Assembly: GCA_945867815.1 (NCBI GenBank)
Contig: CAMBIX010000004.1
Location: 124,001-188,000 of the forward strand
Length of the DNA stretch: 64,000 nt
Source: an uncultured Veillonellaceae bacterium
GTDB taxonomy: Bacteria; Bacillota; Negativicutes; Veillonellales; Veillonellaceae
Direction: 5' to 3'
The notes under the pieces were generated by a model. That model was not told the origin of the DNA. It was given only the letters and a program-made list of their open reading frames with translations, and searched no databases. The translations under genes were made by a program, and so were the position numbers. Below are positions 28,380 through 38,503 of the stretch, piece by piece (positions within the stretch are counted from its first letter, which is position 1; each line of letters starts with the position of its first letter).

Positions 28380-28820
28380 TATGCTCCCTCAATTCTAACT
28401 GTCTTACTAAGACTTAACTAACCTCTTATTATAACCTAGTAAGCCTACTTCTCCTTTAATAGATATATAGCCTAAAGCAAGGACAACTTATAGGCCAAAA
28501 TAGTCTTTCAAATATTGCAAGGTTATTTTAGCTTATCCCTATAAGACATTTTTTGTCCCTGTAACGATAAGTCACTAGTGCCTCATTTTCTATAAGCATA
28601 ACACACTTATCTGTATATTTCATAGCTATTATATATTTTTGATATAATTCCTAAAAAGCATATTGACTATATAGACTTTTCATACTATAGTCAAATCAGA
28701 TAAGCCTTCCACTAAAGACAGCGTCCTATTTTTCTATCTACAATAGGCGTAGTACACCCCCTATGGGACAAGAATTGACACCACTGGTCGATTCGTTTCT
28801 TTACTAACAGACCCCAGCAA
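28380..28820. other. Gene-free divergent spacer between dapF and fruK
   Basis: AT-rich, with no open frame that I would call. A TATAAT near 28371-28376 (minus) probably serves dapF. TTGACT at 28663 followed by TACTAT is spaced too closely to be convincing. Confidence 0.4.
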
Positions 28821-28824
28821 GGTG

Positions 28825-28854
28825 TTGACCCTACTTATTTATCCCTTGTATAGT
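28825..28854 (+). promoter_or_regulatory. Promoter of fruK-fruA
   Basis: TTGACC, 18-bp spacer, TATAGT, 45 bp upstream of the fruK start. No clear operator or cre site was recognised around it. Confidence 0.7.
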
Positions 28855-28898
28855 TAAACATAGTTATAACCTCTATTAAGAACAAATAGGAGTTTCTC

Positions 28899-29819
28899 AT
28901 GATTTATACGCTAACAATGAATCCATCATTGGACTACTTAATGGATGTACCTCAACTACAAGTCGGTGCTATTAATCGCTCGCAAGACGAACAAACATTA
29001 GTTGGTGGCAAAGGCATCAACGTATCCTTACTCGTTAGCCGCTTAGGTCTTCCTACGTGTGCACTTGGTTACATTGCCGGTTTTACTGGGCAAGAAATTG
29101 TTCGTCAACTAGATGCCTATCAATGCCCGCATCAATTCATTACCCTAGATAAGGGTTTTTCTCGCATTAATGTAAAAGTGGCTGGTCAAACGGAAACAGC
29201 CATCAATGGTAATGGGCCTATCATTACGGAGGAAGATTTAAATCAACTACTAACTCATATAAAAAGCTTAACAGCCGAAGACACACTTATTCTCTCTGGA
29301 AGTATTCCTTCCTCCCTGCCTAAGACTCTATATGCTTCTTTGGCAGCTATCAGTCAAGAAAAAGGAGTTAAACTTATTGTGGATGCTACAGGCCAGCTTT
29401 TACAAGACACCTTACCTTATGGGCCTTTCCTAATTAAACCTAATGATGAGGAACTAGCCGAATTATCTGGTCAGCCTTGTCAAACACAAGAAAGTATTTT
29501 ATCAGCTGCCCAAGCTCTACAAAAGCAAGGCGCTCAAAATATTCTTGTATCCCGTGGCAACAAAGGCGCTATACTAATTACTAAAGATGGCGGTATCTTC
29601 TCTATGGGTGTCCCAAAAGGCCAGCTTGTTAGCTCTGTTGGTGCTGGCGACTCCATGGTAGCTGGTTTTATAACTGGCTATTACCTATCTCACGGTGATT
29701 GGAAGACAGCTCTACAATACGGAACAGCCGCTGGAGCTGCTACCGCTTTTACCGCTCATATTGCAACTAAAGAACAATTTCATAACCTACTATCTATTGT
29801 ACAAAAAGATTTGTCTTAA
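28899..29819 (+). CDS. fruK: 1-phosphofructokinase
   Basis: Phosphorylates fructose-1-phosphate (the product of the fructose PTS) to fructose-1,6-bisphosphate. A PfkB-family protein of 306 aa: MIYTLTMNPSLDYLMD start, GGKGINVS near residue 37, and the C-terminal active-site GAGDSMVAGF near 251. AGGAG stands before the ATG. First gene of a two-gene operon with fruA; no fruR-type regulator is adjacent. Confidence 0.97.
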   Translation: MIYTLTMNPSLDYLMDVPQLQVGAINRSQDEQTLVGGKGINVSLLVSRLGLPTCALGYIAGFTGQEIVRQLDAYQCPHQFITLDKGFSRINVKVAGQTETAINGNGPIITEEDLNQLLTHIKSLTAEDTLILSGSIPSSLPKTLYASLAAISQEKGVKLIVDATGQLLQDTLPYGPFLIKPNDEELAELSGQPCQTQESILSAAQALQKQGAQNILVSRGNKGAILITKDGGIFSMGVPKGQLVSSVGAGDSMVAGFITGYYLSHGDWKTALQYGTAAGAATAFTAHIATKEQFHNLLSIVQKDLS

Positions 29820-29884
29820 GTAGCTTACTCATTCTATTTATTCATTAGCTACCTTTTTATACTTACTAAACAAAGGAGTGTATT

Positions 29885-31945
29885 ATGCGCATTACTGATT
29901 TATTACCTAAATCGGCCATTGAACTCGGCCTTAAACCGATGTCCAAAGAAGAGGCTATCCGCCATCTAGCTGATTTAATGGAAAAAGCAGGCAATCTATC
30001 TGATACAGAGCAATATTTATCAGACGTATTAGCTCGTGAAGCATCTGGCACAACCGGCCTTGGTATGGGCATTGCTACGCCACACGCTAAAAGTAAAGGC
30101 GTCAAAGCCGCTGGTCTAGCCGCTATGACAGTACCTGAAGGACTCGATTTTGAAAGTCTCGACGGAGCGCCTTCCCAATTATTCTTTATGATTGCCGCTC
30201 CTGAAGGGGCTGCGGATACACATGTAGAACTATTAAGTCGCCTAGCAACCCTCCTTATCGATCCCGATTTTAAAGAAGCCCTATTACAAGCTAAAACAGC
30301 TGACGATTTTCTCCAGCTTATCGACGATAAGGAAAATGATCGATTTACAGCACCAGTTGCTAAGGAAGAGCGCACGGAAGTTCCGCAAGAAGTTCCCCCT
30401 TCTGACACAGATGTTAATACAAGCATAGCCAAAGATGTAACAGACAATCTAAAAGATGAAACTAAACAGAGCGAATCACCTGTTCAAAAATCATCGACTC
30501 CATCTAAATACCCACGTATTTTAGCTGTTACCGCTTGTCCTACAGGCATTGCTCACACCTATATGGCCGCCGAATCTTTAGAACGAACAGCTAAAGCCAT
30601 GGGCATTAACATCAAGGTCGAAAAAAATGGATCCAGTGGCATTAAGGATAAATTAACAGCTGAAGAAATCGCCCACGCTGAATGTATTATTGTTGCTGCA
30701 GATAAACAAGTAGCTATGGCTCGCTTTAACGGCAAGCCTATGATTCAAGTTCCCGTAGCTGCCGGTATTAATAAGGCTAAAGAATTATTAACCAAAGCTA
30801 TATCTGAGGACACTAAAGTCTACCATGCTGCGGGAGCTGATGGCTCTGACGATATAAGTAGTGCAGAAGAAATGGCTAGCGATCCCATTATCCGGCAAAT
30901 CTACAAGCACCTTATGAATGGTGTTTCTCATATGTTACCATTTATTATTGGTGGCGGTATCTTAATGGCCATTGCCTTCTTAATTGATCCATTTAACCCT
31001 GCGGATCCCGCTGCCTTTGGTACAGGTACCCCACTAGCCAAAATGTTTATGACCATTGGTAAAGCGTCCTTCCAATTCATGTTACCTGTCTTATCAGGCT
31101 TCATCGCCATGAGTATTGGTGACCGTCCAGCCTTGGCTGCTGGTTTTGTTGGTGGCTACTTAACCAACGAAGGCGGAGCCGGCTTCCTCGGCGCCTTATT
31201 AACTGGTTTTATTGCTGGCTATTTAATGCTAGGCCTCAAAAAAGCCTTTTCTCGTATGCCTAAGACATTAGAAGGTATTAAGCCTGTTCTTATCTATCCA
31301 GTATTAGGCGTACTTATTATGGGCATTATCACACTCTACTGTATCAACCCACCTGTTGGTGCCTTAAATGCTTGGTTAATTCATAGCCTAAGCCACCTAA
31401 ATATGGGCAGTCGTATCTTAATTGGCGCTGTTATGGGCGGTATGATGTCCGTTGATATGGGGGGACCTGTTAACAAAGCTGCTTATGTTATTGCTACCGG
31501 TTTATTAGCTAGCGGGCAATACGATATTATGGCCTCCGTTATGGCTGGCGGCATGGTACCTCCGTTAGCTATCGCCCTTTGTACAACCTTCTTCAAAAAT
31601 CGTTTTACCAACGAAGAATGCAAAGCCGGTCTCTCTTGCTATGCTATGGGCTTATCCTTCATCACTGAAGGGGCTATTCCTTTCGCAGCATCTGACCCTA
31701 TCCGTGTTATTCCATCCTGTATTATAGGTTCCGCTGTGGCTGGCGGACTTTCTATGGCCTTCAATTGTGGTCTTCCTGCCCCACATGGTGGCATCTTCGT
31801 TGTACCTATCGTACAAAATCCTTGGATGTATCTAATAGCCATTGCTGTTGGTTCCGTTGTTTCCTGCTTGGCTTTGGCCTTAGCTAAAAAACCACTACCT
31901 GCTGAACTACGCAACAAGAAGAGTACTGGCCCTCAATTATTCTAA
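29885..31945 (+). CDS. fruA: PTS fructose transporter, IIABC
   Basis: Imports fructose with phosphorylation at C1. The 686-aa protein has IIA (residues 1-150, phospho-His67 in GIATPHAKS), a linker rich in Glu/Thr/Ser, IIB (Cys218 in VTACPTGIAHTYMA) and a membrane IIC domain from about 335. The ribosome site is AAAGGAG. Enzyme I and HPr come from the ptsI-ptsH pair at 25.3-27.3 kb, so the route to fructose-1,6-bisphosphate is complete here. Confidence 0.97.
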   Translation: MRITDLLPKSAIELGLKPMSKEEAIRHLADLMEKAGNLSDTEQYLSDVLAREASGTTGLGMGIATPHAKSKGVKAAGLAAMTVPEGLDFESLDGAPSQLFFMIAAPEGAADTHVELLSRLATLLIDPDFKEALLQAKTADDFLQLIDDKENDRFTAPVAKEERTEVPQEVPPSDTDVNTSIAKDVTDNLKDETKQSESPVQKSSTPSKYPRILAVTACPTGIAHTYMAAESLERTAKAMGINIKVEKNGSSGIKDKLTAEEIAHAECIIVAADKQVAMARFNGKPMIQVPVAAGINKAKELLTKAISEDTKVYHAAGADGSDDISSAEEMASDPIIRQIYKHLMNGVSHMLPFIIGGGILMAIAFLIDPFNPADPAAFGTGTPLAKMFMTIGKASFQFMLPVLSGFIAMSIGDRPALAAGFVGGYLTNEGGAGFLGALLTGFIAGYLMLGLKKAFSRMPKTLEGIKPVLIYPVLGVLIMGIITLYCINPPVGALNAWLIHSLSHLNMGSRILIGAVMGGMMSVDMGGPVNKAAYVIATGLLASGQYDIMASVMAGGMVPPLAIALCTTFFKNRFTNEECKAGLSCYAMGLSFITEGAIPFAASDPIRVIPSCIIGSAVAGGLSMAFNCGLPAPHGGIFVVPIVQNPWMYLIAIAVGSVVSCLALALAKKPLPAELRNKKSTGPQLF

Positions 31946-32000
31946 CGATACATTCTATTAGTAAGACAAACTATTAACATTTTCCATTAAAACCTTAAAC

Positions 32001-32050
32001 AAAGACTCGTAAGAATGGCTTACCTACCTAGCCATCCTACGAGTCTTTTG
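32001..32050 (+). terminator. Terminator of fruKA
   Basis: AAAGACTCGTAAGAATGGCT pairs with AGCCATCCTACGAGTCTTTT (one mismatch), 9-nt loop, T-rich end. Confidence 0.85.
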
Positions 32051-32154
32051 TATATCCAAAATAAATTTCTTTATATTTAAATTTATGTTAGTTCTCATTA
32101 TCTAAAATGCTATAATGTAACTAAGAATATTCATATCGGCAAAGGAGAGAGCTC

Positions 32155-33378
32155 ATGAAACCCAATCAAAATGTACTACTGGCAGCCATCCTATTATTAT
32201 CAGCCAATATGCGAATACCTATTCTTGTCGTATCTCCCTTACTGCCTTTAATTAATCAAACCTATCACCTAACTAACAGTGAATCAGGCTTATTAACATC
32301 TATTCCCCTATTAGTCTTCGGCCTCCTGTCCATGGCTGTTCCTAATGCCTCTAAAAGACTAGGTCTAGGCCGCTTTATCATCTTAGCAATTATCGCCATT
32401 GGTGGTGGTGAATTTCTCCGCTATCTACCATCACCTTCTATGCTATTTACCGGCACCCTTTTATTAGCCCTAGGCATTACTGTTGGCAACGTTATGATAC
32501 CGGCTATGATTCGTGGTTTCTTTCCTAACAAAGTAAATGCAGCAACAGCTTACTACACAGCTCTTATGCAGGGTATGACAACACTAGCACTCTTACTGGT
32601 TGTACCTATGACCCAGCTACTAGGCTGGCGAATTACTATCGTCTCTTTTGGTATTTTAAGTATATTTACCTTACTATTATGGCTGCGCTTTTATAACTTG
32701 CGCATTGCAGACAGCCTACCTTCCGCTACAGCTTCCCCTCTAACGACAGCCCCCAAGCCAATAACTGGTAAACCATCCACTACTAGTCATCCGACTATCA
32801 AAAGCGTCTTTTCGCAACGTCTAGCTTGGGATGTCTCCCTTTTTATGGGCGTTCAATCCCTTGTTTTTTATACACTTTCTACATGGATACCGACGGCCGT
32901 TCTCTCCCACCATTTATCCCTAACTTTTGCTGGACAGATGGCCTCTCTTTTTCAATTTATCGCCGTTATTGCTAGTCTACTAGTACCTTTTTGGCTAAAA
33001 AAACACACCGTTCAATCTTGGCCTGCTGTTTGGTTAACCATGTGCTACCTTATTGCTTCTATAGGCTTCTTTTGGGGCTCTGGGCAAGCCATTATGATAC
33101 TCTCCTCCATTATTGGTGGTATCGGTTCCGGTGGCACTTTTGCGGTTGCCTTACTCTTCTTTTCTCTCCGTACCCAGTCAGCTGAGTCCAGTGCTATCAT
33201 ATCCGGCACCGGCCAATCCATTGGCTATTTACTAGCTGCCATTGGACCATCAGCCATTGGTTATCTATATGATAGCTTCAATGGTTGGAGCATGGTCTCG
33301 CTTACTATGATTATCTTTTGTCTGCTCTTTGCCTACTTTGGCTATCGATCAGGTAAAAACACCTATATAAATGAATAA
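32155..33378 (+). CDS. MFS transporter, CynX/NimT type
   Basis: A 407-aa, 12-helix major facilitator. The first helix ILLLSANMRIPILVVSPLLP and the segment GLLTSIPLLVFGLLS are typical of the CynX/NimT (cyanate/2-nitroimidazole) group. A hydrophilic Ser/Thr/Pro-rich loop near residues 190-215 separates the two six-helix halves. Substrate unknown. AAGGAGAG precedes the ATG. It ends 4 bp before the convergent esterase gene. Confidence 0.85.
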   Translation: MKPNQNVLLAAILLLSANMRIPILVVSPLLPLINQTYHLTNSESGLLTSIPLLVFGLLSMAVPNASKRLGLGRFIILAIIAIGGGEFLRYLPSPSMLFTGTLLLALGITVGNVMIPAMIRGFFPNKVNAATAYYTALMQGMTTLALLLVVPMTQLLGWRITIVSFGILSIFTLLLWLRFYNLRIADSLPSATASPLTTAPKPITGKPSTTSHPTIKSVFSQRLAWDVSLFMGVQSLVFYTLSTWIPTAVLSHHLSLTFAGQMASLFQFIAVIASLLVPFWLKKHTVQSWPAVWLTMCYLIASIGFFWGSGQAIMILSSIIGGIGSGGTFAVALLFFSLRTQSAESSAIISGTGQSIGYLLAAIGPSAIGYLYDSFNGWSMVSLTMIIFCLLFAYFGYRSGKNTYINE

Positions 33379-33382
33379 AGAC

Positions 33383-35074
33383 CTAGTCTTCCTCAATTTC
33401 ATTTCTAGCTAACCACTGATTAACTCGCTCCACATCTGACCAACGCCAAATAGGCTGGCACTTAGGCTGCGATTGTATACAATACTCAATTGGCTTTTTA
33501 CTATCAAAAGGTGCCCAACCATCCACACACCCGCCATTCGGGTTACCTGTTTTAATAAACTGAACCCAAGCTGTCTGTGTTATTCTTCCTACGTAAGCAG
33601 CCTCTTGTGAGCCCATCCAATCTTCTGGATGGGCTTGAAATATATAGGGCAGTTCTGATGCATGCCGTACACCGACATCATCGATCAAGAAAGGATCCTT
33701 AAAATTAAACTGATAAGCATAAACAGCCTGCCCTTTAGCAGCTACCGCTTTCACATATTCGTATATACCTGACCTTAAAGTTGCTAATCCACCTATATAA
33801 ATATAGATAGTCTTAATCATAAGGTCTTCCACAGTCTTATGATTAAGGTCTATCTCTTTTTCAACAGCCGCCAAGGCCCAACCACCAGTTAAACTCATAA
33901 AAGTAGGCCCTTCTAGGCCTTCCTGCTGGCACTTAGCCAATAACGCCTCTACATGGGTCCAAGCCTCCTGTTTAGCATGAGGAAATAAACTAGCTACTAA
34001 TTTTCTTAGCATCTCTTTAGTTACTTTTGACGGTGTATAAGCTTCCAGCTCCGTTGTCGTATAACCAACTAACAAAGGTACGTTATTCACTTGACCTTGC
34101 TGTAACCTATGCATCAGTTGACGAGGTATTAACGCATCATCCGCTAAAGGCCAAAAATGAGCTTCATTTAAGGGATAGGGATATTCCTTTATATGAGGTA
34201 TGGCTTTTTCTATCTCTTCTAGAGATAAAGATCGCATCTTAGCTAGCCCCTCTTTCGAATCTGTTACACCCAGTTTATCCATAAAAGACTTCCTAAAAAC
34301 TTCCGTTTTTTCAAAAGACCAAGTGGAACTGGCCGTCATAATAGGAGAATGGACCAAACTGCCACTTTCCAATATGCATTGTTGAAAAAGCCCTTTCGCC
34401 TGAGGGCAAGTTAATAAGGCACTCGCCATAAAGGCCCCAGCGGACTGTCCCCCTATAGTCACTCGCTTAGGGTCACCACCAAAAACGGCTATGTTTTTCT
34501 GCACCCAGCGAAGAAGGGTCAAACAATCCCATAGACCCCAATTACCATAAGTCCCGCTTTCTGTATATGTCTCTTTTGAGGGAAAAAAGCCAAGCGCATT
34601 CAAACGATAATTAAAGGTTACTAGGATAAGACCTTGTTTAGCTAAGGCTGTTCCTTCATAACAAGACTCACTACCACTGCCAAAAGCCATGGCTCCTCCA
34701 TGAATAAATACATAAACAGGGAGTCCCTTCTCTTCACTGGAGAGACTAGGTGTCCATATATTTAGACACAAGGAATCTTCACTCATAGACCGTCTGCGAC
34801 TAATGGCCTGTGGCTGAATAGACCCATAAGTCTTCGCCTCATATAGACCTGTCCATGGCTGTTTTAACTGAGACGGTCTCCACCGCCTTTGACCTACAGG
34901 CGCTACTGCATAAGGAATCCCACGAAATATATGAATACCTTCATGAACAACACCTTGTACAAGCCCGCTAGACGTTTTTATCACAGGGCCATCCACTTCA
35001 TCAAGCCAGAGCTTAGCGCTTTCTCCAACCGGTCCATGAGCCTGCCACTGAGCCAATTTACTTACCTTTTTCAT
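33383..35074 (-). CDS. Type B carboxylesterase
   Basis: An alpha/beta hydrolase of 563 aa in the carboxylesterase/lipase type B family. The oxyanion-hole motif VYVFIHGGAM is near residue 120, SEDSLCLNIWTP near 98, and the nucleophile Ser211 is in GGQSAGAF (GQSAG instead of the usual GESAG). No signal peptide is visible. Its ATG overlaps the stop of a 31-codon frame (ATGA), which suggests translational coupling. Natural substrate unknown. Confidence 0.92.
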   Translation of the reverse strand: MKKVSKLAQWQAHGPVGESAKLWLDEVDGPVIKTSSGLVQGVVHEGIHIFRGIPYAVAPVGQRRWRPSQLKQPWTGLYEAKTYGSIQPQAISRRRSMSEDSLCLNIWTPSLSSEEKGLPVYVFIHGGAMAFGSGSESCYEGTALAKQGLILVTFNYRLNALGFFPSKETYTESGTYGNWGLWDCLTLLRWVQKNIAVFGGDPKRVTIGGQSAGAFMASALLTCPQAKGLFQQCILESGSLVHSPIMTASSTWSFEKTEVFRKSFMDKLGVTDSKEGLAKMRSLSLEEIEKAIPHIKEYPYPLNEAHFWPLADDALIPRQLMHRLQQGQVNNVPLLVGYTTTELEAYTPSKVTKEMLRKLVASLFPHAKQEAWTHVEALLAKCQQEGLEGPTFMSLTGGWALAAVEKEIDLNHKTVEDLMIKTIYIYIGGLATLRSGIYEYVKAVAAKGQAVYAYQFNFKDPFLIDDVGVRHASELPYIFQAHPEDWMGSQEAAYVGRITQTAWVQFIKTGNPNGGCVDGWAPFDSKKPIEYCIQSQPKCQPIWRWSDVERVNQWLARNEIEED

Positions 35075-35166
35075 CGTCTTAGGCGCATCAGGTCCTTCTG
35101 GGGCACTTCATTTTCATGTTGTGCCATCAATAAGCGCTTTGCATAATCGGTCAACTGCGAACTCAT
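35071..35166 (-). CDS. Short 31-aa ORF coupled to the carboxylesterase
   Basis: A small frame beginning MSSQLTDYAKRLLMAQHENE and ending RLRR. It has a strong ribosome site (AAAAGGAGA, 6 nt spacing) and its TGA overlaps the esterase ATG. I recognise no family. It may be a real small protein, a leader peptide for the esterase, or what is left of a longer gene in this damaged locus. Confidence 0.45.
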   Translation of the reverse strand: MSSQLTDYAKRLLMAQHENEVPQKDLMRLRR

Positions 35167-35198
35167 GTACAATCTCCTTTTATTACTTTTTATTCTTC

Positions 35199-36328
35199 TT
35201 ATGCTTCTATTAAATATTTTTCGACAACCTTTGTATAAATCTGCACTGCTTCATGCACCATAGGCAGTTCTACATATTCATCACGTTGGTGAGCCATTTC
35301 CATCCGCCCAGGTCCACACACAATAAGCGGAATGCCTGTTCTTGGCCGATATACAGAAGCATCCGTATAACCCGTTAAACTCTTAGGCTGCGCCTGTGCA
35401 AAAATCGACGCATCTGTATAACTTAACCCCATATGTGTCAAATCAAAACCTCGCGCCTTCACCAAATAAGTCGGCAGCCAAGATAAAAAGCCCCAAAGGG
35501 TAATATCAAAAAAGAAAAAACATAGAAAGGTCTGCCATACAGCAGGAATAGCTAAAATCTGCCAAAAGCTTTGCTTTTCCTTCTTCCCAATCTCTTGTAC
35601 TACTGCCCCTTGATGAAGCTTAACCTTCTCTAATGAACGAACCTTTTCTTGGCACTGATCAGATAGCCTACGTTCATCTTTTCCAAGGTCATCAGTCCCT
35701 TCAATTTCAGCTAACTCCTCTGATGTAATAGACTGACTCTCTCTCGGATGATCGGGAATATACTTCCAAATTAACCAGCACATAAAAAGACCAGGCATAA
35801 ACAAACTAATAAAAACCATGTGCCAGCCCCAAGACGCCATAATAGCTACCACAAACAAAGGTGCTAAAGCCGGCCCAAAGGAATTAGATGACATCATGCT
35901 CCCTGTAGCTAGCCCCCGCTCTTTCTTGGGAAACCAATTACACAAGGCTCGATAGGAGGCCGACTGAAAAATGCCTTCCCCTACCCCAAATAAAACGCGA
36001 ATAACAAGCAAACTAACCAAAGATGTGGCAAAGCCTGTTAACACGGTAAAAACAGACCAGCAAGCAACACCTAATAGCATGACCTTCCGGCTACCAAAGC
36101 GGTCGCCAATATACCTCCCGGTATCTGACACAGGGCATACCCAATAAAGAAAGCACTCATAACCACACCCATAGTTACCGGCTTAAGCCCAAAATCATCA
36201 GCCATGTAAGGTATAGCTGTAGCCATAACCATACGATCTAAATAGGAAGTTACCCACACTAAAAATAATACGCTCACTACTGCATAACGTTGCCGCCACC
36301 AAGTCATAGACATTCGTCCCTCTCTCAT
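35199..36328 (-). pseudogene. Broken MFS transporter fused to the tail of an M20 peptidase
   Basis: The first part (36328 to about 36108) encodes helices 1-2 of an MFS carrier ending ALCQIPGGILA. The reading then continues in another frame with DRFGSRKVMLLG; one base missing in the codon after TTG explains the shift. The MFS sequence runs to the seventh or eighth helix (LPTYLVKARGFDLTHMGLS). It then switches to the C-terminus of an M20 metallopeptidase (KSLTGYTDASVY, GIPLIVCGPG, MAHQRDEYVEL). An internal deletion that joined two genes fits best. Confidence 0.85.
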
Positions 36329-36418
36329 TATACATACTTATTAATTAGATGCTTTCTATCATATCATCAATTAATATATTTGTCTATCAAAAAAGACAAA
36401 CGTCTTTTTGTATCTTTC

Positions 36419-36937
36419 TTACTTGCCTCTAATCAAAAATCGTGCCATTCCCTTATATACAGCTATAAAGGTAATTACTTCTACAAAATACCAACATATA
36501 TTTTTAATCAAACGCGACATAAATATAGCCGAGGCTGCCTTATTATAAAATAAAACCAACCACAAGGTATTAAGTCCTAAATGAATAACAATATCAACCA
36601 GCAAAAAGGCTAAGCCCACTCGCAGCCAATTAGCTTGCCGTCCATATAAAAACCAACCATAAATAAAGCCAGTTAAAAAATCAGACAACAAAAAGCCTGG
36701 AAAAAAGATGCCCTGCCCAAAAACGGTGGTGGCTAAAAAAGTCGTTACCGCCGCCATGACACCAGCTCGCCACGGGCCAAACAGAGCTGCATAAATAGCC
36801 ACTGATAAATACCCAAAATTAACATGTACGAAGGTCGTCTTTATAGCAAATACATATTGTAAGAGAATCGTAAGGGCTATAAACAAGCCTGTGTAGACGA
36901 CCATCTGCGTTGACGAATACCTTTTTACTTTCTTCAT
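36419..36937 (-). CDS. ECF transporter S component, folate-type (FolT-like)
   Basis: A 172-aa integral membrane substrate-binding component of an energy-coupling-factor vitamin transporter. The segments AALFGPWRAGVMAA, GIFFPGFLLSDFLTGFIYGW and a C-terminal amphipathic end resemble FolT. ATG 36937 has GGAGG eight bases upstream; the frame's earlier GTG is not preferred. No EcfA or EcfT gene is in the window, so it would share a module encoded elsewhere. Confidence 0.78.
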   Translation of the reverse strand: MKKVKRYSSTQMVVYTGLFIALTILLQYVFAIKTTFVHVNFGYLSVAIYAALFGPWRAGVMAAVTTFLATTVFGQGIFFPGFLLSDFLTGFIYGWFLYGRQANWLRVGLAFLLVDIVIHLGLNTLWLVLFYNKAASAIFMSRLIKNICWYFVEVITFIAVYKGMARFLIRGK

Positions 36938-36979
36938 AGCTAGGACCTCCCTAATCACTCTTCCTCAAAAAGTAAAATT

Positions 36980-37008
36980 ATTATAGCCGATTCCTAACAG
37001 TCATTCAA
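36980..37008 (-). promoter_or_regulatory. Promoter of the ECF S-component gene
   Basis: TTGAAT, 17-bp spacer, TATAAT on the minus strand. Confidence 0.7.
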
Positions 37009-37016
37009 TCCTAACT

Positions 37017-37060
37017 ACAAAAAAGACCATTTACAAAGAAATAACTCTTTGTAAATGGTC
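37017..37060 (-). terminator. Terminator of tRNA-Gly(CCC)
   Basis: GACCATTTACAAAG/CTTTGTAAATGGTC, a perfect 14-bp stem, followed on the minus strand by a T6 run. Confidence 0.88.
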
Positions 37061-37074
37061 TAACTCTCTATAAT

Positions 37075-37148
37075 TGGAGCGGGCAAAGGGAATCGAACCC
37101 TCCTCTCAAGCTTGGGAAGCTTGCATTCTACCGATGAACTATGCCCGC
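37075..37148 (-). tRNA. tRNA-Gly(CCC)
   Basis: GCGGGCA acceptor pairs with TGCCCGC, CCA encoded; anticodon loop TTCCCAA gives CCC (codon GGG). 74 nt. Confidence 0.96.
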
Positions 37149-37229
37149 ACAAGCTACTTGTATAGTGTATCAAAATTCATAGAACCTGTAAACCTTTAAA
37201 TAAAGAGGTTCCACTTATATAAAAATAAA

Positions 37230-37278
37230 AGGCATTTACCTAGAAAAGCAATAAAGCTCAACCTCCATATAAATGCCT
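37230..37278 (-). terminator. Terminator of alr
   Basis: AGGCATTTA/TAAATGCCT stem with a long loop; the minus strand continues TTTATTTTTAT. Confidence 0.6.
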
Positions 37279-37303
37279 CTATCTTATAATTCGCCACGCC
37301 TAA

Positions 37304-38416
37304 TCACACATAGATTCTTGGCACTCGTTCCGAAATATCGCAGAAAATCTCATAAGGAATAGTGCCAACTAATGTTGCTAATTCTAAAGCAGTAATACTT
37401 TCATTCTCTTGCTTACCTAAAAGAATAACCGCATCACCAGGCTGTACATCCACACCTTCTGGCATGGCTACCATGAGCTGATCCATGCAGACACGTCCGA
37501 CAATAGAACAACGTTTCCCATGAATAAGTACAGAGCCTCGATTAGATAAACTCCGTGGATAACCATCAGCATAGCCAACAGGAATAGTCGCTATAGTCAT
37601 CGGTCGGTCTGTTACATAAGTACTACCATACCCAATAGCTTCACCGACAGCCAAATGCTGCACATGAACCACTTTACTATGGAAACTCAAGGCTGGTTTC
37701 AAGCCCAAACGATTCGGTACATCCAAAGATGGCATAATACCATATTGAATAATCCCTGGCCGTGCATCTGTAAACAAACTATCTCTAACCACTAATAGGC
37801 CCGCACTATTTGCCATGGAAAAACGGAAATGTCGTTCTGGATAGGCTGCTTTTACCGATTCTACCATCTGACGAAAACGTTCAATCTGCCCCTTAGCATG
37901 CGTTTGGTCTGCCGCATCAGCATTGGCCATATGAGAGAAGAATCCATTCACCTTGAGATGTGGATAGGATTCAATTTCCTTTACAAAGGCTACCGCCTCT
38001 TCTGGGGCAATCCCAATCCGATGCATACCCGTATCAATAGCAATGGCACATTCGACAATCTGATCATGCCGTGTAGCACATTCCTCCAAAGCTTGAAACT
38101 CCGTAGAATGTGCTACCGCTGGAATTGACCTCGTTTCCAAGACCAAGTCAAAAGATTGAGGCAAGGTAATACCTAATAGATAAATAGGCACCATAATACC
38201 AGCCGCCCTAAGCGGCATGGCTTCTTCTGGAAAAGCCACCGCCAAGGACTCATACCCTTCTTCTACGGCAATACGACCTACCATAACACTGCCATGACCA
38301 TAAGCATTCGCCTTAATAACCGCTGTACTGGTACTCCATTCTGGCAAACTATCTTTTATTTTACGTAAATTCTCACGAATCTGCGCTGTATCTATCTCTA
38401 CATGTGTCGGTCTCAT
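37304..38416 (-). CDS. alr: Alanine racemase
   Basis: A PLP enzyme that makes D-alanine for peptidoglycan. The PLP lysine is in AVIKANAYGHG (Lys35) and the second catalytic Tyr in AIGYGSTYVTD; the C-terminal RVCMDQLMV segment is typical. ATG 38416 follows AAGGGG by 8 nt and is preferred to the GTG at 38425. About 370 aa, the normal length. Confidence 0.97.
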   Translation of the reverse strand: MRPTHVEIDTAQIRENLRKIKDSLPEWSTSTAVIKANAYGHGSVMVGRIAVEEGYESLAVAFPEEAMPLRAAGIMVPIYLLGITLPQSFDLVLETRSIPAVAHSTEFQALEECATRHDQIVECAIAIDTGMHRIGIAPEEAVAFVKEIESYPHLKVNGFFSHMANADAADQTHAKGQIERFRQMVESVKAAYPERHFRFSMANSAGLLVVRDSLFTDARPGIIQYGIMPSLDVPNRLGLKPALSFHSKVVHVQHLAVGEAIGYGSTYVTDRPMTIATIPVGYADGYPRSLSNRGSVLIHGKRCSIVGRVCMDQLMVAMPEGVDVQPGDAVILLGKQENESITALELATLVGTIPYEIFCDISERVPRIYV

Positions 38417-38503
38417 CAACGCCACCCCTTGCTTTAGTATCAGTCTTATTTTATACCTCTTATAAACCTTTTACAATAAGCAAGATAGGCTATCTGTAAA
38501 GTC

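Noticed and set aside
28663-28690. TTGACT...TACTAT as a fruK promoter
   Set aside because: The spacer is only about 14 bp; TTGACC-18-TATAGT at 28825-28854 is better placed.
28312-28898. Riboswitch in the dapF-fruK spacer
   Set aside because: No known aptamer core could be recognised; only the small dapF hairpin stands out.
29866-30447. Antisense open frame opposite fruA
   Set aside because: No ribosome site and low-complexity Ser-rich translation; it is a shadow of the fruA coding strand.
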